A stretch of DNA of 30,000 bases, taken from positions 92,501 to 122,500 of the forward strand of contig CAUYUJ010020747.1 of NCBI GenBank assembly GCA_963575745.1, written 5' to 3'. Shown one piece after another: positions 10,001 through 17,945 of the stretch. The position numbers and the translations under genes were made by a program. A model generated the notes under the pieces. That model saw only the letters and a list, made by a program, of their open reading frames with translations. It searched no databases and had not been told where the DNA came from. The first letter of the stretch is position 1, and the number at the start of each line of letters is the position of its first letter. Origin of the DNA: Prorocentrum cordatum. Its lineage: Eukaryota > Sar > Dinophyceae > Prorocentrales > Prorocentraceae.

Positions 10001-10600
10001 GACTCTTCTATTGCCGATAACGCGAAGCTCCGCACGCGCACACGCCGCCGCGCGCGCGGCGGCGCAGGCGCGCGCGAGGAGTGTTTGTCTGCGCTGTTGT
10101 AGAACACATGCACCAAAACCCATGTTAACTTCGAAATCCAATCGGCAACCACTAAGGGTTCACTTTGATTTCCCAGGCCAACATGGCAACTTTTCTATTG
10201 CTGATAACGCGGGGCGCCCCACGCGCACGCGCCGCCGCGCGCGCGGCGGCGCCGCCGCGCGCGCGGCGGCGCGGGCGCGCGCGAGGGGTTGTTGTATACG
10301 CCGTTGCAAGACACGTACACCAGAACCCATGTTGACTTGGAAATCCAATCGGCAACCGCTAGTGGTCCACTTCGATTCTCCAGGCCAACATGGCGCTTCT
10401 TCTACTGCTGATAACACTGAGCGCCCCACGCCCCTGCGCCGCCGCGCGCGCGGCGGCGCAGGCGCGCGCGAGAAGTGGTTGCATGCGCCGTTGCTGAACA
10501 CATGCGCCAGAGCCCATGCTAACTTGGAAATCTGACTGGCGACGCTGAAGGTTCACTTTGATTTTCCAAGCCAACATGGCGACTCTCCTATTGCTGACAA
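7006..10600 (+). repeat. Higher-order satellite: ABCD monomers, five rounds
   Basis: About 20 monomers of 168-207 bp (one deleted) follow one another. Each has a CCAGGCCAACATGGC-like anchor, a GC-only palindromic core, and a tail with CCATGTTAACTTGGAAATC. The segment after the anchor defines four types: A (GACTCTTCTATTGCCGATAA), B (AACTTTTCTATTGCTGATAA), C (GCTTCTTCTACTGCTGATAA) and D (AACTGTCCTATTGCTGGCGC). Anchors run in order: A 7015, B 7202, C 7409, D 7614; A 7798, B 7985, C 8180, D 8348; A 8536, B ~8726, C 8929, D 9114; A 9314, truncated B 9501, C 9620, D 9808; A 9996, B 10183, C 10390, then an A-like end unit at 10576. The higher-order period is therefore about 680-785 bp. Monomer lengths are not multiples of three, so long frames through the array are not conserved. 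Confidence 0.9.
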
Positions 10601-10660
10601 CGCGGGCCTCTTAACTCGCTTTCGGCAGCGCAGACGCGCATGTCAAGTTTTGCGTGGCCC

Positions 10661-10712
10661 TCGGTAGGACGCACGCACACACGCACACACGCACGCACGC
10701 ACGCGCGCACAT
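10661..10712. repeat. (CA/CG) dinucleotide-like simple repeat
   Basis: Alternating purine-pyrimidine run of ACGCACAC and GCACGC words just past the satellite's right edge. Such sequence can adopt Z-DNA. There is no gene. Confidence 0.7.
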
Positions 10713-10754
10713 ACCCCGCTCTGATGCCCAACAACCGCCAAACTCTCTCCTAGG

Positions 10755-11430
10755 AACATGCGAGGGCGATTCCTTTCGCGCCACCATCATCCAGGGGGAC
10801 GCGGTTGCGGATGGCCGCACCTTGACATCGAGACCGAAGAGCATGGAGGGTCCTGCCCGCGCCGCGGATGCGCGAGCCCTGCGGCCTACCCCATGGGCCT
10901 TAGCATAGGACCGACATCAGCGCTACGTCCTGAACGTCATCCGCACATCCAACCTCTCAGCCCTGCCGCAGCCCAGGAAGCTGCGCGTGGCTTCGCCCGC
11001 CCGCCCTAGCCTCATGCCTGCAGCCGCGCACCCTACTCTCCGAAACCTGAAGCCCACTTGCGCCAAGTTCTCCCCTAAGAACATGCGAGGGTGATTGCAC
11101 TCACGCCGCCATCATCAAGGGGCACGCGGTTGCTGGAGGCCGCACCTTGACATCGAAACCGAAGAACACGGAGGGTCCTGCCCGTGCCGCGGACGCGCGA
11201 GCCCTGCGGCCTACGTGCGTACGTGGCCTCAATCAAGCCTGCATCCGCACGCCCTAAGCCCCGCAGCCCGAAGCCCACCAACGCCAAACAGTCCCCTAAG
11301 AACATGCGAGGGTGATTGCAATCGCACCACCATCATGAAGGGGCACGCGGTTGCTGAAGGCCGCACCGTGACTTCGGGACCGAAGAACATGGAGGGTCCC
11401 GCCCCCGCCGCGGACGCTCGTAGCCGAATC
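10755..11430. repeat. Flanking repeat, three copies (right of the satellite)
   Basis: Three units begin with GAACATGCGAGGG and carry CATCAT, CACGCGGTTGCTG, a GAGACCG-like word (10830, 11155, 11376) and AACATGGAGGGTCC ... GCCGCGGACGCG. They belong to the same family as 6408-6960. Spacings are about 325 and 221 bp. Frames across the units differ, which argues against coding. Confidence 0.8.
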
Positions 11431-11483
11431 GTGAGCCCCGAACCCCAGCTTTGTCAGAACGAAGGAATAATGGCGCCAAACTG

Positions 11484-11575
11484 AAGAACATCGAGGATAC
11501 CCTCCCCCAGGGTGCACAAGAACATGGAACAAAAACGAAGAACATAAGGGTACCCTCCCCGAACCACCGAAGTTC
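11484..11575. repeat. AAGAACAT-type dispersed repeat
   Basis: GAAGAACATCGAGGATACCC, then CCAGGGTGCACAAGAACATG, then AAGGGTACCCTCCCCGAACC. The words CCAGGGTGCACAA and CACCCTCCCCGAACC recur at 27486-27620. Confidence 0.55.
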
Positions 11576-11989
11576 TTAAACCTTGTGCCGGCCGTAATGG
11601 TGATGGGAAAACGGGCCCATCATCGAAAACGGCAGGAACAAAGTTGGATGCGAAAGGGAAGACAACCTGAGGCCTGCGAGGGCGTCGTTCCTGGGGTCCG
11701 GGGGGCGGCCCTTAGAGGGGCGCGGACCCCCACAGGCGCCACGCGGACGCACCTCCCGAGGGCCAGCCGAGGCACTTGCAGCACGGACCCCGCCAACACT
11801 CGCCAAACACCGCCGAATGTGGCATAGCTGCCCGGGCAGGAAAACCCCAGCTGGCGCACCCAGGGCGGCAAGGAGCCCGACCCACCAGGCAGCCGCGAGA
11901 CCCGCGCGGCAGCGGGGGCGCGAGCTGCCCCCCCCAGAGGTCGTCGCTCGCGCCCGGCCCCCTGCGGAGAAAGGCGCCGTGGCAGAGCG
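11576..11989. other. GC-rich spacer without a supported gene
   Basis: High GC content keeps several frames open on both strands, but none shows a recognisable domain. No repeat stands out. Confidence 0.35.
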
Positions 11990-12180
11990 CGGCCATGCCA
12001 TCTCGGACACTCGCTATCGCTCGGACGTCCATTTCCCGTGCATTTTTCGGTTTCGTGCGTGTTTTTTTTTTTTTTTTTTTTTTCTTTTGTGGCTCGATGG
12101 TCCAGGATGGTCCTCCACGGTTGCGCCGAGAAAAAAATGCACACGTCCGAGCGATGCCAAGGACACGCCGTGCATCCGTG
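11990..12180. repeat. Inverted repeat enclosing a ~22-bp poly-T run
   Basis: ATCGCTCGGACGT (about 12015-12028) is inverted at about 12142-12155 (ACGTCCGAGCGAT). Outer words GACACTCGC and GTGTCC are also mirrored, and GTGCATTTTT occurs inside both arms. Between the arms is an uninterrupted T run at 12061-12083. This may be a small fold-back element. Confidence 0.5.
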
Positions 12181-12557
12181 AGATCGCCTCCGCGGGCATC
12201 TGCCTCCGCGAGGGCGCGGCCCGCGGCGCGCGCGGGGCGCCCTGCACGCCCTCCACAGGGCCGGAGATATAAGCCAAAAGATAAGCCAATATTGCCAAAT
12301 TATTTTCACTTTTTCATGAAACGGTATGGTATACCTCTATCCGCACATCCAAAAGTGAAGTCGCAATGACCGATATTGCTGGAACTATTGTAAGTCAAAA
12401 TGGGCAGTGGCCCTCCCGCGGCGCCCAGGGCCTCCCCAGAGGCACGCACCTGGGGAGGCCTGGGGCGTCGTGAGAGGACCGCTCCACGGGCGCCGCCGGA
12501 TCCACGGGCGGAACCAGCGCCGGGCCACGAAGCAAAAGCGCAGTCGGGCACGCCCGG

Positions 12558-12772
12558 TTCGGGACTTGTCGGGCCGGGCGAAAGGGGGGGATAACAAAGG
12601 CGGGTTTGGGAATCAGCTCACGCAGCTGACTTTCCTAGCGCCTCCCGGCGCCGGGAGGCGCCCATGCATCGAGGAATGGGCCCCTCGGTGGAGCCGAAAC
12701 CAGCTGCATGCAGCAGATTTCGCAACCGCCCCTTTCCCTATCCCCCCCTTTCGTCCGGCCCGAACTTGGACC
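12558..12772. mobile_element. Fold-back element with long TIRs (~200 bp)
   Basis: The left arm GGGCCGGGCGAAAGGGGGGG at about 12571-12590 is mirrored on the right (12740-12761), where the minus strand reads GGGCCGGACGAAAGGGGGGG. Pairing continues inward through GGTTTGGGAATCAGCT and GCAGCTG to about 12630 and 12702. The loop holds a perfect 24-bp palindrome (12638-12661) centred on CGGCGCCG. Arms total roughly 70-80 bp each. A related element is at 29735-29870. Confidence 0.65.
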
Positions 12773-13304
12773 CGCTCGCCCACGAATGCACGCCCCGGCC
12801 AGCGCGCGCGAGCAGCGGGTCCGTCGGGCATTCGCACTCCCTGCCCTGGGGGAGCGGCGGCGCCAGGAGATCGGCGCGAGCGACGGCGGCCCGCGCGGCC
12901 AGCAGGCCGGCACCCATCGGGAGCACGCCAGAGTGCGCGACCCCAGCGGCAAGCGAGCCTGGAGGGGAGCCGCCAGCGCTCCGATTGCCGCGAGAGCCGC
13001 GCTGCGGTCGCCAGGCCACCTGGGGCAACTCCAGAACCGGTGCTGGCGGTCCTCGAAGGGTCGCGCCGCAATGAAAGCACCGCTCTGGCGGGCCCCATTT
13101 CGCCGCGACGGTCTCCGTGATGACGTTCCTGGCCAGATTGGAGCGGAGGCCCCAGTGGCGTCGGGGGCGAGCTCGCCGTCGCGGAGCAGACTCAGAGCAG
13201 TATCAGCACAGCTATGCTCAACAGCACGCCCGACTTTGCCAGTGCTGCAATAAACCGACGCCGCCACAGTGTAAGTGAGGACCACAGGACCCTGCGATCA
13301 CCAC
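12773..13304. other. GC-rich spacer without a supported gene
   Basis: Open frames of up to 237 codons overlap on both strands, a result of few stop codons in GC-rich DNA. None has domain-like sequence and I call none. Confidence 0.4.
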
Positions 13305-13445
13305 TGAGTGCTTGTGAACACAACGCTGCACCCGCGATTACATGTATGCAGATCAACCTGTCAGACCCTGCAAATACAACAGTAGCCAGCCAACGCCACC
13401 CTGCAAACATCCCTACGTCCGCGCGAACACCACAGTGCGCCAACT
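13305..13445. repeat. Degenerate ~30-bp minisatellite
   Basis: Loose repeats of CTTGTGAACACAACGCTG, CCTGCAAATACAACAGT, CCTGCAAACATC and GCGCGAACACCACAGTGCG. The same theme appears at 14040-14280, 17580-17651 and 17834-17945. Confidence 0.5.
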
Positions 13446-13599
13446 GAAAAAAAAAACAACACTCGCATGCACAACAGTCCTCGACATACATTTATAGAGC
13501 TGGAGGTCAGAATGGGGTGCCCGTTATCCTGCTACAGGGTTTGCCCATGTCCGTATGCAAGGTCATGCTGGTGGCCATCGCATTGCGAATCTCCATCAT

Positions 13600-13638
13600 C
13601 ACCATAAGCATGATGATGATCGTAGACATCAACAACAA

Positions 13639-13676
<38 letters not shown>

Positions 13677-13746
13677 CCATTACCATTACCGCCAACATCA
13701 TCACTATCAACGCTACTGCCGCCATCATGGTCACCACGATCGCCGC

Positions 13747-13799
<53 letters not shown>

Positions 13800-13805
13800 C
13801 CATCA
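13600..13805. repeat. (CAT)n/(ATC)n microsatellites
   Basis: Two clean runs of ATC/CAT triplets (about 13640-13675 and 13747-13800) are joined by degenerate CAT-like sequence. Poly-His, poly-Ile or poly-Asp frames here are trivial products of the triplet. Confidence 0.9.
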
Positions 13806-14039
13806 CCAGCGGTCACAGGCCCATGCTCCATGGTCGCAATGCAGTACATGACCATGGATTTCACCAACGTGGCCAACATTACGAATTACACTTGCAAGTT
13901 CGCCAGAGGGGCCTGAGTGTTACCACGTCCCCTCCGAGGGTGGTCTGGCACGTTTCATTCAACAGGAAGGTGTGTCCGTTTTTCTGAGGGGGGGTCGTTC
14001 ATTTCGGCATTTCGAGTATGCTGTCGTTTGCCATTGCCA
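13806..14039. other. Spacer without a supported feature
   Basis: I see no gene, repeat or RNA in this stretch. Confidence 0.35.
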
Positions 14040-14280
14040 CATCAGTCCGCGGAATCCACACCATGCCATTCAGCACCGCGATCGCCTGCCATCGCTGCAA
14101 AGTCAGCGCGAACATCACAGTGCGCTTGCGAAGTGCAGCAGCAACATATGTGTACATATGTATATCCTGGACCCCGCCAGCAACACAACTGCCAGCGAAT
14201 GTCACGGCATTCCTGTAAGCTTACGATCATCGCGACGTGCTTGTGAGAGCCACGTGCCTGTGTACATCACATAAGCCAGC
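14040..14280. repeat. Degenerate ~30-bp minisatellite
   Basis: Units such as GCCATTCAGCACCGCGATC, GCGCGAACATCACAGTGCG, GCCAGCAACACAACTGCC and GTGCTTGTGAGAGCCACGTG repeat with drift. It includes an ACATATGTGTACATATGT near-palindrome at about 14143-14160. Confidence 0.5.
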
Positions 14281-14300
14281 CTGCCTAGACCTGCACTTCA

Positions 14301-14480
14301 TACAGTAGGAGCTCGACCACAAGAGAACTTCCACAAGAAACCCAACCCTGAGACCCCAGGACGTCCATTGTTTTTTGGTGTGGGAACGTCACGCTTTCCT
14401 GAGCAAAGCCATCGAAACCCAAAAAACCCGGGGCACCCTGGTGGCAAGCCGGGTGTTGCTTGGCATGGACTTCCACTGTA
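14301..14480. mobile_element. TA-flanked TIR element (Tc1/mariner-like MITE), copy 1
   Basis: It begins TACAGTAGGAGC and ends TTCCACTGTA, so TA flanks inverted CAGT-type ends. It aligns along its whole length with 17652-17833. Shared interior words include CCCTGAGACCCCAGG, GTTTTTTGGTG and GGGAACGTCACGCTTTCC. TA target duplication with CAGT termini is typical of the Tc1/mariner superfamily (established knowledge). Assigning these short copies to it is inference. No transposase is present. Confidence 0.75.
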
Positions 14481-14486
14481 ATCCTA

Positions 14487-14520
14487 GGTCGGGCATGTCC
14501 TCCTACAGGCGGATTCTGGA
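14487..14520. repeat. Orphan left end of the GTCGGGC-type TIR element
   Basis: GGTCGGGCATGTCCTCCTAC followed by AGGCGGATTCTGGA matches the left end of the elements at 5338 and 23699. It lies seven bases beyond the TA-flanked element. No right end was found nearby. Confidence 0.45.
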
Positions 14521-14570
14521 AGACAGATGAAAATTATGTTTCCACGAACGGTCCCAATCGAAACCTGAAT

Positions 14571-14797
14571 TGGACGCCCGAGGTATCCGGGGTAACTCGG
14601 GTCCGAGGTAACTCGGGTTTGGGTTACCGAAAAACGAACCCGAGTTAGCCCTGACCCGAGTTACCCCTGATGATTCGGGACCCTGGACGCCCGAGTTATC
14701 CGGGGTAACTCGGGTCCGGGATAACTCGGGTTTGGGTTCCCGAAAAACGAACCCGAGTTAACCCTGACCCGAGTTACCCCTGATGATTCGGGGCTCT
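14571..14797. repeat. 113-bp unit duplicated in tandem, with internal hairpins
   Basis: The unit beginning TGGACGCCCGAG(G/T)TATCC occurs at 14571 and 14684. Each contains AACTCGGGT several times in one orientation and ACCCGAGTTA in the other, so each folds as TAACTCGGGTTTGGGTTACC against CGAACCCGAGTTA across a GAAAAA loop. The copies are nearly identical. Confidence 0.85.
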
Positions 14798-14900
14798 GAC
14801 TGAAGCGTCTATTCCCGACGACGCGCGGTCGCCTGCCCGGTGAAACGCTGCGCGTGGGGCCCCTGTGTTCTCGGCCGGTGCGACGGTCGTGCCGGGCGGC

Positions 14901-14947
14901 GGATGCCATTGCCTCCAAATCGAACAATCCAAACGGCAATGGCATCC
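14901..14947. repeat. 13-bp perfect inverted repeat
   Basis: GGATGCCATTGCC (14901-14913) and GGCAATGGCATCC (14935-14947) can form a hairpin. TGCCATTGCCTCCAAATC then recurs directly at about 14962, so the motif is also duplicated in tandem. Confidence 0.7.
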
Positions 14948-15299
14948 CCAAGGCAATTGCAATGCCATTGCCTCCAAATCCAAACGGCCATTTTTTTGCC
15001 ATTGCCCTGGGCTCCTGACGGAAGAAATTGAAAGAAACCCCAGGGCGAAACAACGAGCTTCGAAAACGAGCGGCGCGAAACGGATAGAGGGCCGCAGCCC
15101 GTAGAAAGAGGGAGAGGAAGAGCATCAGCAGGAGAAGCAGGAGGATGCGGACGACGAAGGAGGAAGAAGAGGGAGGTGAGGCGGACTCTCCTCCCTACGT
15201 TTCCTCCTCCTCCTCTTCCCACAACTGCACAACTGCTGTTGCTGGATTCAAAAACTGTTCCACCGTGTTCCATGTAGTCACGCTCTAACTCGTAATGCT
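14948..15299. other. Spacer without a supported gene
   Basis: Contains a purine-rich patch (about 15110-15180) and a TCC patch (about 15202-15217). No gene is recognised. Confidence 0.35.
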
Positions 15300-16846
15300 C
15301 TAGTATGTCCTGTTCTGCTCTCGACGGGCTGGCGTGACGTCGTGACGCCTACGGCGTTATGTGCGCCGTCTGTTCTGATGTGCCTCTTTACTTAATGTTT
15401 ATCTTGCGATTGAATGTGTTATGTTATGATTATCTCTGTCACCACATGGTTTGAGAGGTTATGATATGATTTGCTCTGTGGGAATATGACAAGGCATGTT
15501 AGGGTATGGCAAAACATATTATAGCATGCTCTGTTCCATGATGATGTTGGCAGCTCGACTCAGTATAGTATAGTATGGTATGCTCTGCTAGTATGTTCCT
15601 ATGCGCGGTATGATATGTTATGTGAAGCTGCCACGATACGATCTGATATGTTATGGCATGATGTGTTATAGTATGCTCGGCTATGTTATGATATGTTATG
15701 CTATGGTATGCCATGATCGGCTCTGATATTGTATGAGTTGTTATGCTTGTTGACGGCTGGTTCTGTATAGTTTATAGCGGTCTGCTGAGCTAGTATGTGT
15801 CGCTAAGCTCTGCTGTCGTGTTATGATATGTTGCGTGATGATGTGTCATTGAATGATATGTTATGGCAATGTGTGTTATGTTATGATCAGCCATTTAATG
15901 TTATGGCGTGTTGCGTCGTTTCATGGTATGTGGTGGTCTGCTCTGGTAGGATATGTTCTGTGCTGTTACGCCTTGCTGTGACATCAGGAACGCTATGTTT
16001 TGCTCTGCCATTGTCGGCCATAATCGTGTTCTGATCTGTCATGTTCTATTGTGTCATGAGGTGTTCTGTCGTGCTCGTCGTCGCTATACTCTGCTGTCGT
16101 GTACTTAAGTGTTCTGCGATGCTGTCATAATGTGATATGTTCTGTCACGTGCGTAATGGTATGCTTGGTTATAATATGTTATGTTGTGTTATGCCGTCTT
16201 CAGCTCTGTCATGTTATGCACGGGATATTATGTGTTTGCTGAAAGCCCGGCTCTGTCTAACATACAGAATGATCCGCTCGGGTAGTATGAGCCGCTTTGC
16301 TCTGCTGCCGTGCTGTGATATGTTCTGTGGTGTTGTGCCATAGTCTGACATGTTCTGTCAAGGTGTGTTATGGAGTGCTCGGTTATGCTATGTTATGGTG
16401 TGTTAGGTCGTCTTCTCTTATGTGACTTTCTGCTCTGGTATGTTATGTGATGCTTTACTACGCTCTGTTTTGTCATACATGTGTTATGTTATGTTCTGCC
16501 ATAGTCGGCCATGCTCGTGCTCTGATCTGTCATGTTTTGTTGTGTCATGTTGTGTTCTGTCGTGTTCGTCGTCGCTATTCTCTGTTATCGCGGTACGATA
16601 TGTTCTGTGATGCTGTGTCATGACATGATATGTTATGTCAAGGTGTGTTATGGTATGCTCGCGTATTTCATGTTCTATTGTGATAAGTCGTATTATGTTC
16701 TGTCATGTTCTGCTCTGGTATGTTATGTGATGCTCCGTAATGCTCTACTGTGTCATGTTATGTATATGATATATTATGTCATGCTATGTCATGCTCTGTT
16801 CCTTTCTGTTATGTTATATTCTGTCATGTCGAATTCTGTCGTGTTC
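15300..16846. repeat. TATG-rich degenerate repeat tract with ~490-bp longer period
   Basis: About 1.5 kb dominated by TTATG, ATATG, TGTTATG and GCTCTG words, noticeably AT-richer than its surroundings. A longer unit recurs: TCGGCCATAATCGTGTTCTG (about 16013) and TCGGCCATGCTCGTGCTCTG (about 16505). Both are followed by TCTGTCATGTT and later TTCTGTCGTG(C/T)TCGTCG; this word appears a third time at 16835, where the tract ends abruptly. Frames here encode Cys/Met/Tyr-rich peptides with no family features. Confidence 0.8.
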
Positions 16847-16853
16847 GTCGAGG

Positions 16854-17030
16854 GCGCGAGGCGGGACACCCGGGAATTTCGGGGATCATCAGGTCAAATT
16901 GGGGTCTGGCGACCGCGGCATGCAAGGTGAGGATGGCCGAGCGCGAGGCGGGATACCCGGGATTCTCGGGGATCATCGGGACAACTTGGGGTCTGGCGGC
17001 CGCGGTATGCAGGATGGGGTTGGCTGGGGG
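16854..17030. repeat. 87-bp tandem duplication
   Basis: GCGCGAGGCGGGA(C/T)ACCCGGGA at 16854 and 16941 starts two units. Both contain CGGGGATCATC, TTGGGGTCTGGCG and CCGCGG(C/T)ATGCA. The second unit and the downstream word CCCCAACCTGTCGGGTGG resemble 28155-28335. Confidence 0.75.
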
Positions 17031-17154
17031 GCCTGTTCTCAAATCTAACAACCCCAACCTGTCGGGTGGGGATGAAAATTGAAACATGTTCAAAAAATGG
17101 CCAAACAGAGTCAAACAAAATCGTTCCCAGACTATTTTTCAACTATTTTCTTGT

Positions 17155-17184
17155 ATCCCGCCTGTAGAGGGACAGGCCCGACTT
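17155..17184. repeat. Orphan right end of the GTCGGGC-type TIR element
   Basis: CCTGTAGAGGGACAGGCCCG followed by ACTTA is the closest of the orphan ends to the family consensus. A possible decayed left end (GTCGGGTGGGGATGAAAAT at about 17059) lies about 125 bp upstream, but lacks the inner part of the TIR and a matching target duplication. Confidence 0.5.
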
Positions 17185-17579
17185 AGCCGTAACCCCTGTT
17201 TTCCATCACTCCTTCTACTTACTGGCCCTGGCGAGCGCGCGAAAGATCTGCGAGCCCCGCGGCGTGCCGGTGAGCGCCAGCTTGCGAACACGCCAGACGG
17301 CGAGGCATGCTGGACCGCGCCAGCGCCACAACAGCTCGTAACCGCCAGAAGTATGAACAACAACATCCCATATGTACCATGCCGCAGGGCTCGACCAAAA
17401 CAGTGCTTTTCGTTTTCGTCTTGTGCTCGTCTTCCCTTGTTCTTTCTTCGTCCCACCTTCGCTGCAAAACGAAGTCAAGACGAACATGGCGCACGAAATC
17501 GCCAAAACACACCGTTCAGGCCGAGCCGCACCATGCTGGTGCCACAATTGCCTAGCGAAATTCGGCAAGCGCAGGCAGT
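17185..17579. other. Spacer without a supported gene
   Basis: Overlapping open frames on both strands (up to 167 codons) have no recognisable domain. I see no repeat. Confidence 0.35.
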
Positions 17580-17651
17580 GAGCCTGTGAGCACCGCGCTG
17601 TGTGAACACAACATGCCTGTGAACACCGCGCTGTGCCTGCGAGCACCACCA
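17580..17651. repeat. Minisatellite flank, left of TIR element
   Basis: GCCTGTGAGCACCGCGCTGT, GCCTGTGAACACCGCGCTGT and GCCTGCGAGCACCAC repeat in tandem. The theme resumes at 17834 after the 182-bp element, which suggests insertion into the array. Confidence 0.65.
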
Positions 17652-17833
17652 TACAGTGGGTGCAGATCCCCAAGAAACCTTCCACAAGCAACCTAGCCCT
17701 GAGACCCCAGGGCGTCAATGGTTTTTTGGTGCGGGAACGTCACGCTTTCCGTAGGAAAACCATCGAAAGTCACAAGAAACCCAGGGCACACTGGAGGCAG
17801 ACAGGGTGTTTCTTGGCATGGGCCTCCACTGTA
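17652..17833. mobile_element. TA-flanked TIR element (Tc1/mariner-like MITE), copy 2
   Basis: The ends are TACAGTGGGTGC on the left and, on the minus strand, TACAGTGGAGGC on the right. CCCAAGAAAC and GCCAAGAAAC extend the inverted match to about 28 bp. It shares its interior with copy 1 at 14301-14480. It interrupts the GCCTGTGAACACC minisatellite, which continues on both sides and so supports these boundaries. Confidence 0.8.
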
Positions 17834-17945
17834 TGCCTGTGCACACCAAAGTGGCCCGCGAGCGCCACGGCCTGCTTGTGAACACCTCAAAGTGCCTTGA
17901 CCACCGCATCAGCCTGCAAACGCCACCACATGCTCACATGCTGGT
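17834..17945. repeat. Minisatellite flank, right of TIR element
   Basis: Degenerate units: GCCTGTGCACACCAAAGTG, GCCTGCTTGTGAACACCTC and GCCTGCAAACGCCACCACATG. It continues the array at 17580-17651. Confidence 0.5.

Noticed and set aside
12061-12083. Poly-T as a retroposon tail (poly-A on the minus strand)
   Set aside because: It lies centrally between inverted arms, not at the end of a recognisable retrocopy.
13517-13987. Histidine- or isoleucine-rich protein from CAT repeats
   Set aside because: It is the trivial translation of (CAT)n/(ATC)n, with no conserved flanking domain.
17059-17184. A complete GTCGGGC-type element of ~125 bp
   Set aside because: The left end would lack the inner TIR and no target duplication is visible. 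I kept only the right end.
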